From: Epiperipatus broadwayi
Lineage: Eukaryota; Onychophora; Udeonychophora; Euonychophora; Peripatidae
Reading direction: 5' to 3'
DNA: 64,000 bases
Assembly: GCA_028023455.1 (NCBI GenBank)
Contig: JAQFVV010012416.1
Coordinates: 5,809,594-5,873,593 of the forward strand
The notes beneath the pieces are model-generated. The model ran no database searches and was not told where the DNA came from. It saw only the letters and a program-made list of their open reading frames with translations. The position numbers and the translations under genes are program-made. Positions 34,695 to 47,212 of the stretch are shown one piece after another; position 1 is the first letter of the stretch; each line of letters begins with the position of its first letter.

Positions 34695-35920
34695 ATTTCA
34701 GAAAGCAGCAAAATATTCCAAATACATTATATTCTTCAAGGATGAATAATAATTCAATTTAGTGACAGAAATTAAGAGAGAGTGAAATATATTCATTCAT
34801 TAACAGCAAATGAATTTTACTTTTTTTATTGCACGATATTGTTCAAAATTTTAAAAAATATATATATTTTTTTTTTCATAAGTAACAGGAGAAATTTATT
34901 AATTATAAAATTATTAAGTAAAAAAATGTTATATTTATAATGATCTAAAAACATTTTCAGTATGGTTAAATTATGTTAATATGATCAATCAAAAAGGATA
35001 CCACTTTAATATTTTACAGCAATAAATATTTATATTTTTTAACTTACTCAAACAAATTATGCAAAAAGTTGAGGAATGGAGTATTTATATAAGGAAGGGA
35101 TATGTATATTCCATTATTATATATATATATGTAAACTACACATATATACATTTACATATATTGTACATTTATAGTTGCATTGATAGGGATATATATTAAA
35201 TATAATAATACTCAAGTCTTGAGTATTATTACACTTATTATTTAAGAAGAATTCCACCTTTACTGTTAAAAGGAGGTTGCCTTGACAACAGTTTTGAAAT
35301 TGATTGTTATTGATATTGGGATTGTCTAAATGTTGGCTGGTTTTTAATGATATATATATATATACACACACAAGGTTTTTATATGTGTATGCTTGTATAG
35401 TTATATCACTGTTTATGTAACATTAATATTTACCAATGGATTTTTTTTTACTAATACATTCTATCAAGAAGGTGGTAAAAGATATTTAATAGGAAATTGA
35501 CATCAGTTTTGGATCAGTGAAAGATCTTGATTTATCTGAGTTTTAAAAGAGCCAAAATGTCCAAAGTTTTTGAACTGTTTATTGTTTCAAGTCAAAAAAT
35601 CTCAAGAATAATTCATAAAAGATGGCAAAACAAATCTTATTAGAAATAACTGCTATCAAAAGTGAATAAAGAATTATAAAAGATTGTAACAAAAAAATGT
35701 AAACGCAGCAATAGCATTTTTTTTGCTATAAACAGACATGTATTAACACTCCAGTGCCTACTGAGACAATGCATCATAAGCATATCTATGACTGAGTAGT
35801 TATTTCAAAGTCACTACTATCTAATGTTGCAACATGAAAGATGTAGAATCATTTGCATAAAAGCTGTAAATAATGGATGGCTGAAAACATGCAACACAAT
35901 TAGAGGATCATTCATACTTT
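34695..35920. other. no recognisable gene
   Basis: AT-rich; nothing recognised. Confidence 0.4.
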
Positions 35921-35923
35921 TGT

Positions 35924-36413
35924 TACAATAGTCAAATATGTTTAAAAATACATATATACAAGCAACAAAGATTACAAATTATAAAATTATTATATAAAAG
36001 CCTTTTTCGGTAAATATATGAAACAAACTACATCATGTATAATAAAAACAACTGTATGAATATATACAAAACATCCATTAAGTTAAATAATAAGTGGTTA
36101 ATGGATAAAGAATGGATAGTTAATTAATTAATATATGTGGATATATATCCATTCAATATATATAACAGAGTAATTTTGTAGTAGAATTGAGGGGGAAAAA
36201 ATCACATAATAGATCATGTCAAATATCCATTTGTTTATCTATCTTCTCTCATGTATTGATATAGATGTCGCTGTATGTGCTTTAAATCGTGGAGACATAT
36301 TGAAAAGGGCAAAAAAACATAATTTGCCGAAAAAGGCTTTTATATAATAATTTTATAATTTGTAATCTTTGTTGCTTGTATATATGTATTTTTAAACATA
36401 TTTGACTATTGTA
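35924..36413. mobile_element. MITE with ~88-bp terminal inverted repeats (mariner-like)
   Basis: The left end CAATAGTCAAATATG... is repeated inverted at the right end ...CATATTTGACTATTG. The arms remain paired for about 88 bp, up to AAGCCTTTTTCGG. TA lies on both outer sides, consistent with a TA target duplication of Tc1/mariner-type elements. About 310 bp between arms shows no transposase. Confidence 0.8.
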
Positions 36414-36419
36414 TACTTG

Positions 36420-38315
36420 AAGTGCAACATAAAAAAGAATTGGTTTTAATTCTGATTCTGTTTCTGTATACTTTTGTTAATAGTTGAGAAGGTTTATGTT
36501 TAATGATTCAAAACTATCAATGATACCAACTGTTCCCAGCTGTGAAATAGTGGTAGTAGAGCTTCATGTCATGTAAACCAAGGTCCTGGTATTATTTTCT
36601 CCAATCAGTAATCTGTATAATCATATTATAGTTACAGATTTGAAAATCATATTCATCCCATGCTGCAACAGTTTTCGAATAAACTGTCATCTTCCAATAT
36701 AATAGCACTTTAATTCAAAAAAACTACAGACAAGTGCGAATGCTTACGTATTTTTCACGGCTTCCTCACCCATCAAAAATTATTTGGACAATTCTTGAAT
36801 TGGTAAGATTTTTATCTCCTAAACCGACATCTCTAGAAAAAAACTTCAGTTTTTTCTCCATGATTAATGAACTGATATTTCTTTGAATATTATTCCGTTA
36901 TTAAAACAGGCAAGAGCAAGCATAAGAAATGATTATCATGTGATGTTTATTGGCTTAATATTATTACGTTATAGATTTCTGTCAAACATAGAATTCAAGT
37001 ATGTAGGTGTACTTGTAAACCGTATATGTATATACTTATTCACAGAACAATTAAACCCAAATACATTATAATAATATTTTTTGTATTAATGTCAATCTAT
37101 TGATCGGATAAAAAATATCTAGGAATAAAATTTGTATAATACAAAACAAAACTTAAGTTATAATCAATATAAAACCATCTTCTTTTTTTTTAAATGTCAA
37201 TTTACCTCAGTCATTACGATCAATATGATAGATCGCAAATGACTTTTTTAATCCTTCTTTTATAATGCTTCTACTATTATAATTTACGTTGTAATTCAAA
37301 ACATTTAAATCTTGCTGAATTCCCGTCATGCTTTGTAAATCTTTTAACAAACATCTTTTTGCTTCTTTTTTCATTCTTTTTCACTTTCTTGACATTTTAT
37401 AATGAAAGAAATCTGTTTTCCTCAGATGTATCTGTCAAAAAAATAATGGTCAATTAATTAAGCATGAATATTTCAAAAAAACTTAAATGACTTTTCGGCT
37501 ACATCAAATTATTGAATTTATTATATGTTTTAATGAAGGGGTGGCGAAAATCTGTCAAAACATAGAATCAGCGGCTTGGGTAATAATTTTGAGATAACAT
37601 CTGGATTTAAATTTTTTCTATAATGGGCCACCATTAAAAATAAAATTAAAAATTTTGATAAAGAAATGTAATAATAATGTTCTAATGATATTTCATGAAC
37701 AAATCACTAAGACCTATAATGCCTTATAAAGTGACCAGATATCTTTAATTTGAATCCATGCTATACAACCATTAATGTACTATAAATCTAGATTTCAGTC
37801 TAAGGCAGAATTCGCATGAGCCTAACGGCTATCATAATAAACAAGTACTCTTATGGTTTAATGCAGTAATATTTTCACGAGTTCAAAGTTCAAGTATGGA
37901 TTTCCAGTTCATCACTTTGACACTAAAACATCACATTACCTCCAGAGCAAATATGCATTAATGATAAATTTCTTTTTTTTTTTTTTAGAATAAAAATTTA
38001 TTCATAACCCAGAATCATACATATATTGTGCAAAATTCCCAGACCAGATCCATTTGAAGTATTCAACATCCAGCTGAAAACCTTGCAGACAAAGGACTTA
38101 ATACTGGCCTCCAAATTTCTATTCAACAACACATGGGGCCTATATAAAAGGTTGGCCCCATAGAAATGTGACACCTATTAACTGAGATGACAAGCCTTCG
38201 AATGGTATGCAAAAGAATTCCAATTGAAACAGCAGACTTTTTCTTTTGGCCTTGCATGGCTTAAACCAAATGTACAACTTACAATAAAATTTATTTTAAA
38301 CAATTACATTTGAAT
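36420..38315. other. no recognisable gene
   Basis: AT-rich; a short palindrome GGGGCC...GGCCCC at about 38135-38161. Nothing else recognised. Confidence 0.4.
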
Positions 38316-38319
38316 TAAA

Positions 38320-38830
38320 CCACTAAAACATCACAAGATCATCTTTTCTTTAAGCTTACACGAGAACATGTCAAGAACAGTAGCAAAAATGTTTCACTCA
38401 CAATAGTGGCACTTAGTTTAAAGTCTAATAATTAATAGATGCTTGAAGATTGTGCCTCACAATTTCTATCCAATGCTTTCCCATTCATTAGCCTCAGACC
38501 AATTTCTAGCTTGTGACTTTCATCAGTAAAAATCCTTGGATCTGAGAACAGTGCATCTGTATATTTGAACCTAGTTTCTAACTAATGACTTTCATCAGAG
38601 AAAAGTCCTAGATATGGAAGTGGTGTTTTTAGATCTCCATTTAAATGCACTGCTCTCAGATTTAAGGTTTTTCATTGATGGAATCCAGAAGCTAGACACT
38701 AGTCTGGAGATATTGGACAGGAAAGCACTGGATAGGGATTACAATGCACAATCTTTTAGCATTTATTACTAGAGCTTGTACTAGGTGGCACTACTGTGTG
38801 CATAAAAAATGTGCTACTGTTTTTAAATTT
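38320..38830. mobile_element. Family P foldback retroelement, copy 3
   Basis: Left arm from CACTAAAACATCACAAGATC; right arm ending GGTGGCACTACTGTGTG. The interior has two minus-strand CTGATGA boxes (about 38519 and 38592), each followed by an AGAAA motif, so the motif region seems duplicated. Stem III sequences are altered (TTGGTC and CTAGGTTC). Confidence 0.7.
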
Positions 38831-39397
38831 GAATTAACAGATTAAAGTAATTAATACAATAATAATATGAATAATACATATATAATTAACAGCATTAATT
38901 AGACACAACTCAAAATATAGTGGAATCATCACATTTCTGAATCAATATTGAAATTTGAAAATTATACATGAAATATAAATTTTAAGTATGCTTGTATAGT
39001 GTTTTTTATAGGTCACACTTTTAGTGAATCATGTGAACTTATCAATATTTCATAGAAATCTATATTAAAACTACACTTGATATTTTTTATTCACTTTTTT
39101 TTCTTCAAAAATTTAAATTTCATTTGAAATTACCTCAAAGTGTAAAGCTAGTAATCATAGAAATTTTATCAAACATAAGAAAATCCATGAAATGCATTCT
39201 GCAACTAATAAACTAATTTAATTACCAATAATAAAAGAAATTGTATTTAAAAATTGGGCATTTGTTTGAAAAAAGAAATTGTCCATTCAGGTGACAATAA
39301 AAAGAAAAAAATTATTTCTACAATGATTAAAAAATGTTGTAATTTTATTTTTCTTTTATAGAGAAAATATAATGGAGAGAACATATATACACACACA

Positions 39398-39757
39398 TTA
39401 CAAAAAAATCAAGTCAGATGTCACATGCCCTAATTTAATAAGGTTGTATTTACAAATGTTATATATAGAGCTTGCAAAATTAAGCTTTTAACAAACTTTG
39501 AAAATATACCCAACCCCAGACCGGTTTCTGCTACTGACATCATCAGTGAGGTGCTAAGATATTCAAGCATTAGATTAAAAATACCAGAACAAGTCAAGCA
39601 GTTTATCTAATGTATAGCTATTAATTAGAAAATATGAAATTTTCAAACACCCATATGTCTTTCAATCCAGCTATCTAACTTAAAGTCATATTGGACTGAA
39701 CTAAGTTCAGATACACCATATATAAATCACCAAAGCCTTAATAGCAAAAAATAAAAT
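39398..39757 (-). mobile_element. Family H repeat, tandem unit 1 with hammerhead motif
   Basis: This unit of about 360 bp runs from ACAAAAAAATCAAGTCAGATG to the same sequence at the start of unit 2. Blocks in order: GTCACATG.CCTAATTTAAT, TATATATAGAGCT, the hammerhead motif, ATTCAAGCATTAGATTAAAA, ATGTCTTTCAATCCAGC. The direct head-to-tail order is the layout expected from a terminally redundant or rolling/dimeric template. No open frame. Confidence 0.8.
39513..39552 (-). ncRNA. Hammerhead ribozyme candidate (best copy, family H)
   Basis: Minus strand, from 39552 down: stem I 5' strand ACCUCA, CUGAUGA (39546-39540), stem II UGU-CAGUA-GCA (39539-39529), GAAA (39528-39525), C-CG-G, UC (cleavage after C at 39519), stem I 3' strand UGGGGU (39518-39513). 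All invariant core bases are present. Stem I has six pairs (one U-G), stem II three (one U-G). Stem III in one molecule would be only A-U and C-G around CG, but ACCGGU is self-complementary, so two molecules could share a six-pair stem III. That fits the dimeric minimal hammerheads known from Penelope-like elements and retrozymes. Confidence 0.7.
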
Positions 39758-40132
39758 TACAAAAAAATCCAAGTCAGATGTCACATGACCTAATTTAATA
39801 AGCTTGTATTTACAAATGTTATATATAGAGCTCGCAAAATAAGTTCTTAACAAGCTTTGAGAATATCCCCAATCCTAGACCAGTTTTTGCTACTGGCATT
39901 GTCAGTGAGGTGCTAGGATATTCAAGCATTAGATTAAAAATACCAGGACAAGCCCAGCACTTTATCTAATGTATAACTATTAAGTAGAAAATCTAAAAAT
40001 TTCAGATATCCACATGTCTTCCAATTCAGCTATCTAACTTAAATAGCCACATGGGCTTGAACTAAGTTCAGATAACTATATATTAATAATTTTAGCAATA
40101 TAAAATTGCCAACACCTTAACAACAAAAAATA
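39758..40132 (-). mobile_element. Family H repeat, tandem unit 2
   Basis: Direct copy of unit 1. Its motif has decayed (CUGACAA for CUGAUGA, AAAA for GAAA), while ACCUCA, UGCCAGUAGCA and GGUC remain. The homologous cleavage positions of units 1 and 2 are 359 bp apart (39519 and 39878). Confidence 0.8.
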
Positions 40133-40136
40133 AAAT

Positions 40137-40350
40137 TACAAAAAAACCAAGTTAGATAGCTGGATTGGAAGACATATGGATGTCTGAAAATTTCAGATTT
40201 TCTAATAACATGCTAGGCTTGTCCTGGTATTTTTAATCTAATGCTTGAATATCCTAGCACCTCACTGATGACACCAGTAGCACAAACCAGTCTGGGGTTG
40301 GGAATATTCTCAAAGCTTAAGAGCTTATTTTGGGAGCTCTATATATAGTA
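40137..40350 (+). mobile_element. Family H repeat, inverted partial unit 3
   Basis: Inverse orientation of units 1 and 2, starting at CAAGTTAGATAGCTGGATTGG and ending at GAGCTCTATATATAG. Its motif (40259-40298) keeps ACCUCA, CUGAUGA, a 11-nt stem II segment, GUC and UGGGGU, but GAAA is CAAA, a change at an invariant base that should abolish cleavage. Confidence 0.75.
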
Positions 40351-40354
40351 CACA

Positions 40355-42215
40355 CACATTAATAAACATATATAAATATATATGCTGCACATTGTTGTAT
40401 TTTTTAAATTATTCATGTTTTATTAATTCATTGTAATTTTTAAATTAAGTTGCACTATACATATGCATATATACATGTTATAAACATCTATGTTTAAAAA
40501 AAGGTGTGTTGAAAAGCATTACAAATACAATCAACAGCAAGCTAGAATATTCTAAACAAAGCATCAACTCTTACTATTTGCTAAGTGCTTTATACAAAAT
40601 ATAGTGGATATGATGGCCCCATTGTAATTACTGTTGTTTATACATGATAATTCTATACTCCAATGGATAGTATATGCTCATGAAATAGATTTAAATCTAA
40701 ATCCTATAAAAAAAAAATTTTTTCAGATTTCAACCAATCTTAATTTTTTTCTTTCAAATAAGTAGCCTTGTTAAGATATTTACTTATTTGTAGCTATAAA
40801 ATAAACTACTATAGATTATGTTCAAATCCTCACTACTTGAAAAATGACAAGCCTTACAAAAAATTTCTTCCGCTTCACTATTCCTGTATGTGGGGCTGTT
40901 TCAGAAGTCTTTGCAATAGAGTAGGCTATGTAAAAACTGTTTCACTTTGACCGTTACATGTTTTTAAAGTCTGTTACCTATTAATGTAAACAATTTCTTA
41001 AATTCAAATTGTAAATATTCTTCTTCTATATATATATATATTGCTGTTACTCTGTGTGGTTTAATACAGTGAAACCCAAAACACAATTTTTGATGCCCAA
41101 ATGTCATATGATCTTCTATGCAACTATCTGTTTGCTTATTTATTTATTGATAGTGTTTTACATAAAATAAAAGATATACATATCATACCCAACTATTAAG
41201 TTTCACAATATATGTGCACAGTCATCAAGGTCATCTAAGTATATCTCATGTTTGAGGGTTATTAAACTTATTTCAATTAAACCATTACATTAACTGCATC
41301 ATTGATTGAATTGTAATCTTCTTCTATATTTGCACTTTAAAATAATTAAAATATAAATTTAACAATATCTAAGTAATATTTACTGAGGCTATAACCTCGA
41401 TAATATGCATGTAAAATGCGATAGTAGGGACGAAGTTATAGCCTCAGTAAATATTACTTACATAATCAATGTGCGTTTAATAAATTTATAATTAACAATA
41501 TCTATTAACTTGATCCTGCATTGTAGCATATCTTTAGTGCTTTTTTAGGCAGTCTAATGTTACTATTGCTTTTGGATTTTCTATCCTTTTTTTTTGTTTT
41601 GCAGTTATCTATAATGTTTAGTTTATCAGTTTGGATTGGGGGAAAGGGGATAGATATTGGAACTAAAATTATTACTTTAAAAAAAATCTGAAGATATCAG
41701 TATTGTATACATATCATACAAATATCATAGAAATTGCCAATTATAAAAAAAGTTGCAAATGCCACCGATTTCCTGTATCATAATACAAAAAAAAACAACA
41801 CTGATTGGTAAATTCTTGGTCCTCAGGTGTTTGAAAGAGTGATTTTTTTTCTTTCTGTATGTCAGAAAAGATAAATGTAATTTTTAGTAAGATTATGTCA
41901 TATTTTTGACTATTCATAAAAAATATTTCTAAAAAAATCGATTATAATTATATTTTATTTTAAAATGTTTGTTTTTAAGAAGACAAATTATGAAATCCAT
42001 AGTTACAATAAAGTAGAATTTGAGATGCATTTGCTGGAAAAAAATGGTTTCATAAACAATGACATGCAGAAACTTTTTATAAAATTTTAATAATGGAATT
42101 GACATAAATATTTTATTCTATAAGTTTTATAAATAGGTGAAAGTTACAATCCAATATAAAAAGAGCCATTTTTAACATTCACTTTTTCTTCTAACTTCAC
42201 AAAGTTCAATAATAT
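40355..42215. other. no recognisable gene
   Basis: AT-rich; one family F foldback (41372-41458). Nothing else recognised. Confidence 0.4.
41372..41458. repeat. Family F short foldback
   Basis: AGTAATATTTACTGAGGC...TAACCTCG and its inverse CGAAGTTATAGCCTCAGTAAATATTACT enclose about 31 bp. The right flank, with CAATGTGCGTTTAATAAATTTATA, is shared with the foldback at 24541. Confidence 0.75.
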
Positions 42216-42219
42216 CTCA

Positions 42220-42425
42220 TTTAATATGAGGCAGTTTTTCTTCCAATTTTTGCAATCTTCCTACATATTGAAGTGATCTGCAGTTGTAATTACCTAAATG
42301 AATGTTTAACATCAAATGGTAGCCTTGGTCCACAATCAGGTTATTTTTAGCATCTTATGCCTTCAGCCACCAATCACTGCCTTCTGTGGTAACTTTACAG
42401 CCTCCTGGGAATAAGGACCATAATT
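42220..42425 (-). pseudogene. RTE 5' region, inverted
   Basis: The reverse complement (GGTCCTTATTCCCAGG, GGCTGTAAAGTTACC, CAGATCACTTCAATATG, TCATATTAAATGAG) matches in order the sequence just before the RTE copy at 53750 (GGTCCTTATTCACAGG, AGCTGTAAAATTGTC, CAGATCACTTTGAAG, CTAATATTAAATGG). Here it points away from the adjacent RTE body at 42500, so the 5' end of this insertion is inverted. Confidence 0.6.
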
Positions 42426-42499
42426 TATTTTTGTTTATCATGATTGTAAATATCTATTAGAAATTTTTTTTTACATTCATACACACATTCATTCTTCCT

Positions 42500-45355
42500 T
42501 CAAGAAAACTCAGCTGATATTTCAATTAAGAGCTATCAGGCAACTGAGAAGAAAGACCATGGTGTTTCTTGATCTTAATCTCGGAGATAAAAAGCCAAAA
42601 AAACTCACCATACTGGCTAAAGCATGTTGGTGAGCATCCCATGCATGTTTGTATACTATATAAATAATCACATAGTAATAACAACTGCAATGACAAGAAT
42701 GTATGAGTGGACATTAGGAATTTGCCCTTGCTCGGTTGAAAAGACAATTGATTTAAAAAGTGGACATGTACTCTACTACAAAAGCACAATCATTGGAACT
42801 AAAAGTGGAGTAGAATTCATTATAATTAAAAAATAGAAGAACAACATTGTGGCAATTAATGGTGTATCAAACAGAGAGCAAGATTAATTATACAACTTAA
42901 TAGCAGATAACAAATGCAGATAATTCAGGTTTATGCCCCAACAAGTTCACATAGTAATAAAGTAATGTAGTATTTGTATATAGATGTACAACAGGGTTTT
43001 TGATCAGACCAAAACAACATTTTAAAATTGTTATGGAAGACTTTAATGCTAGAATCATAAACAATTGAAAGATGAAAGTACTGGGAGAGGACATAGATTT
43101 GTGGAGTTTGCAGAAGAAAAAAAACATTATATTATGAATTATTTTTTTGAGAAAAATGTTAAAAGAAAATGGACTTGAAAGCATCCAAATGAGGCTGCAG
43201 CAGAAATGGATTATATTTTGACTACCAAAAACTATATATTTCAAGATTGTACTGTTCTTAATAAATTCAACACAGGAAATTATTATCGATTATTGAGATG
43301 GAAGATACATGTTAATGCAAAACTAAAGAGACAAAAATTATTAAGAAAAACAATACTGATAGTAGATATTCCTAATCGTTTTCAAATATTAGCAGATTTT
43401 GAACATGATTAAGATTTGAATAAAATTAATAGAAAAATAACAGATACATTTTAAAAACTGCAACAAAGATAGCTGGTAGAAAAAAGAAGCAATTGACCAA
43501 TAAAATTTCTACTGAGACTACAGAATTTATGAAGAAAAGAAGGAGTATGAAGATATACAAAAATGATACATTAAGAAGAATTGAATATCTAAAATTTTAT
43601 AAAATGGTGCAAAAAAGAGTTGATAATGATATAAGAAAATATAGTCGTGAATTAGCAAGGAAAGCTATAGAAGAAATAAGTTTCAAGAATGTAAAACAAT
43701 ATTTTGGCATTGATAGGAAACTTATATCAACAATAAAAAAAAAAATAGAACTATTACTAAAAAGATAAATGACATCACAAAATGTGTAGAAGAGTTTTAT
43801 CAAGAATTATATAGTATTAAAAAACCTCCTACAACTGTTATATATTTTGAATTGCCTAGGATTTTAAATGAAGAAGTGAGACATGCAATTAAATATTTGA
43901 AAAAGGGCAATTCTCCACGTAATGATGGAATTATAACTGAATTTTAAAAAAAACAGGTGAAGAAATAGAAAAAAATTTGGCAGTTATATACCAAATGTCT
44001 AAATGATAAAGATGTACCAGATGTTTGAAACAATGCAGTATTAATATTAATATCTTTAAAAGGTGATTAAAAAGATATTAGAAACTAGAAATCTATCAGT
44101 CCAGCAGTTTTATGCAAAAATTTTACCAAGATAATTACAATGTCTACAGAAAACATTGGATTTCAACCAACCAGGGGGTACAAGCTCGATTTGAAAGTGG
44201 TTTTAGTATAGTAGATCCTACCCAAGTATTGAGAGAAGTTATAGAAATGACCAATGAATATGAGTTGCCATTATGTTTTGGATTTGTAGATTATGAAAAG
44301 GCATTTGATTCTATAAGCATTTCTTCAGTGATTAAAACATTAGATCATCAAGGTATAGATAGATCCAGGATATTGTCATATTCTAAAGAATGTTTATAAA
44401 AATGCAACAGCAACAATTAAATTGCATAATGATACTAGGAAGATTAACATTGAGATGGGTGCAAAACAGGGTGATTTCATATCACCAAAACTTTTTACAG
44501 TAGTCCTGCAAGAAATATTTTGTGAATTAAAATGGAAAGCTAAATGAGGAAAAGTAACTGGAGATTATTTGTCATTTAGATTTTGTAAATAATGTAGTTG
44601 TTTTTGCAAATAATACTCCAGAGCTTCAGAAAATGTTGCAAGAGTTATCAGATGAAAGTAAAAAAGTAGGACTAAACTTAAATGTTAAAAAGACTAAAGT
44701 AATGTTCAATGGATTTTCTCAGAAGATGAAAATAACAGTTGAGAATGATGTGTTAGAAGAAGTTAACAACTACAAACACTTTGGTCAGATTATTACTACA
44801 GATGGAAACATAATGAATAAAATTAATTATATAATTAAACTTTTTTGGTTGGTAGAAAAAAACTTAATATTAAAAGAAAACATGCCTATGTGTTTAAAAG
44901 GAAGGTTTCTAATAAATGTGTTTAACCAGTTCTTACATATGGATCTGAAACTTGAATACTTAACAGAAGAGCAATACAGAGATTTCAGATCATTCAAAGA
45001 AGTATAGAGAGATGCATGTTAGGGGTAATAAGAACAGATTAAAAATGCAATACATGAATAAGAAAACAAACAGGTGTTATTGACATTCTTGAAAGAATTA
45101 AGAGACTGAAGTGAAGTTGGGTTGATCATATTGCTAGAAGAGATGATAATAGATGTATGGTTGAAATCTTAAATGGCATTCCAAGAGATTATAAAAGACC
45201 CAGAAAATAACCACCTGTGAGATGGATGTATGAAATAAGGAAATGTGTGAGAGGGGGTGATGTGGAGAAGAGTGACTAGAGGTCAGAGATGGACTGAACT
45301 TGGGGAGACCTTCATCCTGCAGTGGATTGATAATGTTTGATAATGATAATGATGT
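42500..45355 (+). pseudogene. RTE/BovB-like non-LTR retrotransposon, nearly full length, broken
   Basis: Endonuclease pieces: CSVEKTIDLKSGHVLYYK (42727-42780), then SGVEFIIIKK, KRKWTWKHPNEAAAEMDYIL (about 43160-43220). Reverse transcriptase pieces: QARFESGFSIVDPTQVLREV (44180-44240), FGFVDYEKAFDSI, a GDFISPKLF block (about 44470), then KVGLNLNVKKTKVMFNGF (44665-44720) and ETWILNRR-like remains. It ends with GETFILQWIDN and a GATAATGATAATGATG tail. Frequent stops and frameshifts make it inactive. It keeps the 8 bp that are deleted in the copy at 24790. Confidence 0.88.
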
Positions 45356-45359
45356 TCAC

Positions 45360-46365
45360 CTTAGTATTTTATATTATGTGTTCACTTTAATATTTTATTT
45401 TTCTATTTTGCATAAATTCAAATATCTTTTAGAATGTCTTTTGTTTATAAACATAAATTTGTAATAAATAATGTAAAGATTATTAAAATCTGATATAGAA
45501 TATTATTAAAAAAATGCTTTTGTGTAAACAGCCAAGTAAAAAAATAGAAAAATAATAAAATAATCTGACTAAAAAAACATGTTATGTCATTTAACGAAAG
45601 CATTTGACACTATAAAATTCAAAAATCCCTCAAATGCTTTTATGAACAACATATGTTTTTTAGTTTATTTTTCTACTTATTAGTAAGTTGTTTACATAAA
45701 AATATTAATTTTTTTTTTTTAATATTAGGTTTTCAGTTATAAATAAAACATAATTTCACTCAGGTCCATGTGATGTCATTATTCCATCTTATTGGCTGTC
45801 ACATTAGCATGTTTAAGGTGTGTCTGTTGAAGGTTTTAGCTTTCACGTTATTACAATATTATCTGTTTACGCTTAATAAATTTTATATATTTAAATTTCA
45901 ATTTAAATAAAATATTTTTCTTCATTAGTTTTTTTAATCATTTTTGTTTGTGTGCAATATTACCAATATAACATCATTGCCGTCATTTTTCTATAAATGT
46001 TATTCTATAAACATTAAACAGATATATTTTTCATTCATTTTAATTAATTAAGTATAACAATATGGTAATACATTGTCTGATCATCCACATCACATGATGG
46101 TGCTGTTTCTATGCTAAAGTATAACAATATTAATAAAATTTTATTCTACAAATGTAATGTTTACTGCAGATATATTTATTTTAATTAATTTAATTAATTA
46201 AATATGAGTTAAATCAATATTAACAAAATTTTATTTTACAAACATAATATTACTCTTGGCTTAGCTGCTAAGGAGTTTTCTTAGGAAGCGTAAGGATGTA
46301 AACTCGAGTTCTAAATGGAAACAGATTTTTTTCATTGTTAATTCAAAAATGTGAGCATACTGACA
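45360..46365. other. no recognisable gene
   Basis: AT-rich. Short AT-rich direct repeats around 46030-46250 (TTTTATTCTACAAA / TTTTATTTTACAAA). Nothing else recognised. Confidence 0.4.
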
Positions 46366-46369
46366 GAAA

Positions 46370-46616
46370 ACAGGCAAAACTCTCCATACAGTAGTGCCAC
46401 CCAGTGCAAGCCAGAGTAATCAATGGATGCCAGAATGCCTGTGCATAAAATCCCTATCTAGTGCCTACTCATCCAATATTGATTGCACAAGCCTTCTGGC
46501 ATCCATTGATTACTCTGGCTTGCCCTGAGTGGCACTACTGTATGGAGAGTTTTGCCTGTTTTAATAAGTTATGAGCAAGCATAAGAAATGGTGATCATGT
46601 GATGTTTAGTAGTTTG
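46370..46616 (+). mobile_element. Family P foldback retroelement, copy 4, exact 13-bp TSD
   Basis: Flanked by ATACTGACAGAAA at 46357-46369 and 46617-46629, identical. The short left arm begins ACAGGCAAAACTCTCC; the longer right arm continues past GTTTTGCCTGTTTT to GTGATCATGTGATGTTTAG. The central motif is deleted in this copy (the arms meet at CCAATATTGATTGCAC). Confidence 0.85.
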
Positions 46617-46849
46617 ATACTGACAGAAACACAGATAGGGAAAGTTAATATAAAAGCATTTAATAAAGGTTTAATTGTAAAAGTAAAACAGCACAAAAAT
46701 GAAAGAAGTTGGTCACTGAAAGAATTAACAAGTTATGCCACACTGTTACTAAGAGTAATCAAATATTGATTGTAATTGATAGAAAATTCATTGTGATAAT
46801 CAAACTTATTTTGCAAAAGATTGTAATAATTAATTTTTCAATCAATTCT

Positions 46850-47130
46850 ACTTATTATGTAAAAATAAAGTAGAATTGGTGTATGAACCACTTTATAAGC
46901 AATAGAGTGTAACCATCTTTACTAATTTCAACTATGTTTAAAAATGAATATATATATGTTGATACATATTCATTTTTAAAAATGAATATATATATATTGA
47001 TACAAAGATTTACACAGGTTCCATATATAAAAGACATATTTTGCGGGTTCATCTGTGTTAAAATATTTGAAAATACTGATGTTTCAACTTGGTAACACAA
47101 GTCATCCACTGAGTAATAAAAAGTAGAAAG
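46850..47130 (-). repeat. Penelope-like terminal repeat (pLTR)
   Basis: On the minus strand it reads CTTTTTATTACTCAGTGGATG, then ACTTGTGTTACCAAGT, GAAACATCAGTATTTT and AACCCGCAAAATATGTC. The same block is found in plus orientation at 47448-47545. An AAAAATGAATATATATAT block repeats twice near 46930-46990. ACTTG...CAAGT is a five-pair stem followed by GAAAC, like the 3' half of a hammerhead; the CUGANGA half reads GUGGAUGA and does not fit. Confidence 0.6.
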
Positions 47131-47212
47131 ATGGTTGTAGAGGCGCTACAATCTCTGATTTGAAAAAAACGTTAAAGTTCCACCAATAGCAAAAATGTTA
47201 AATTAAGAATGT

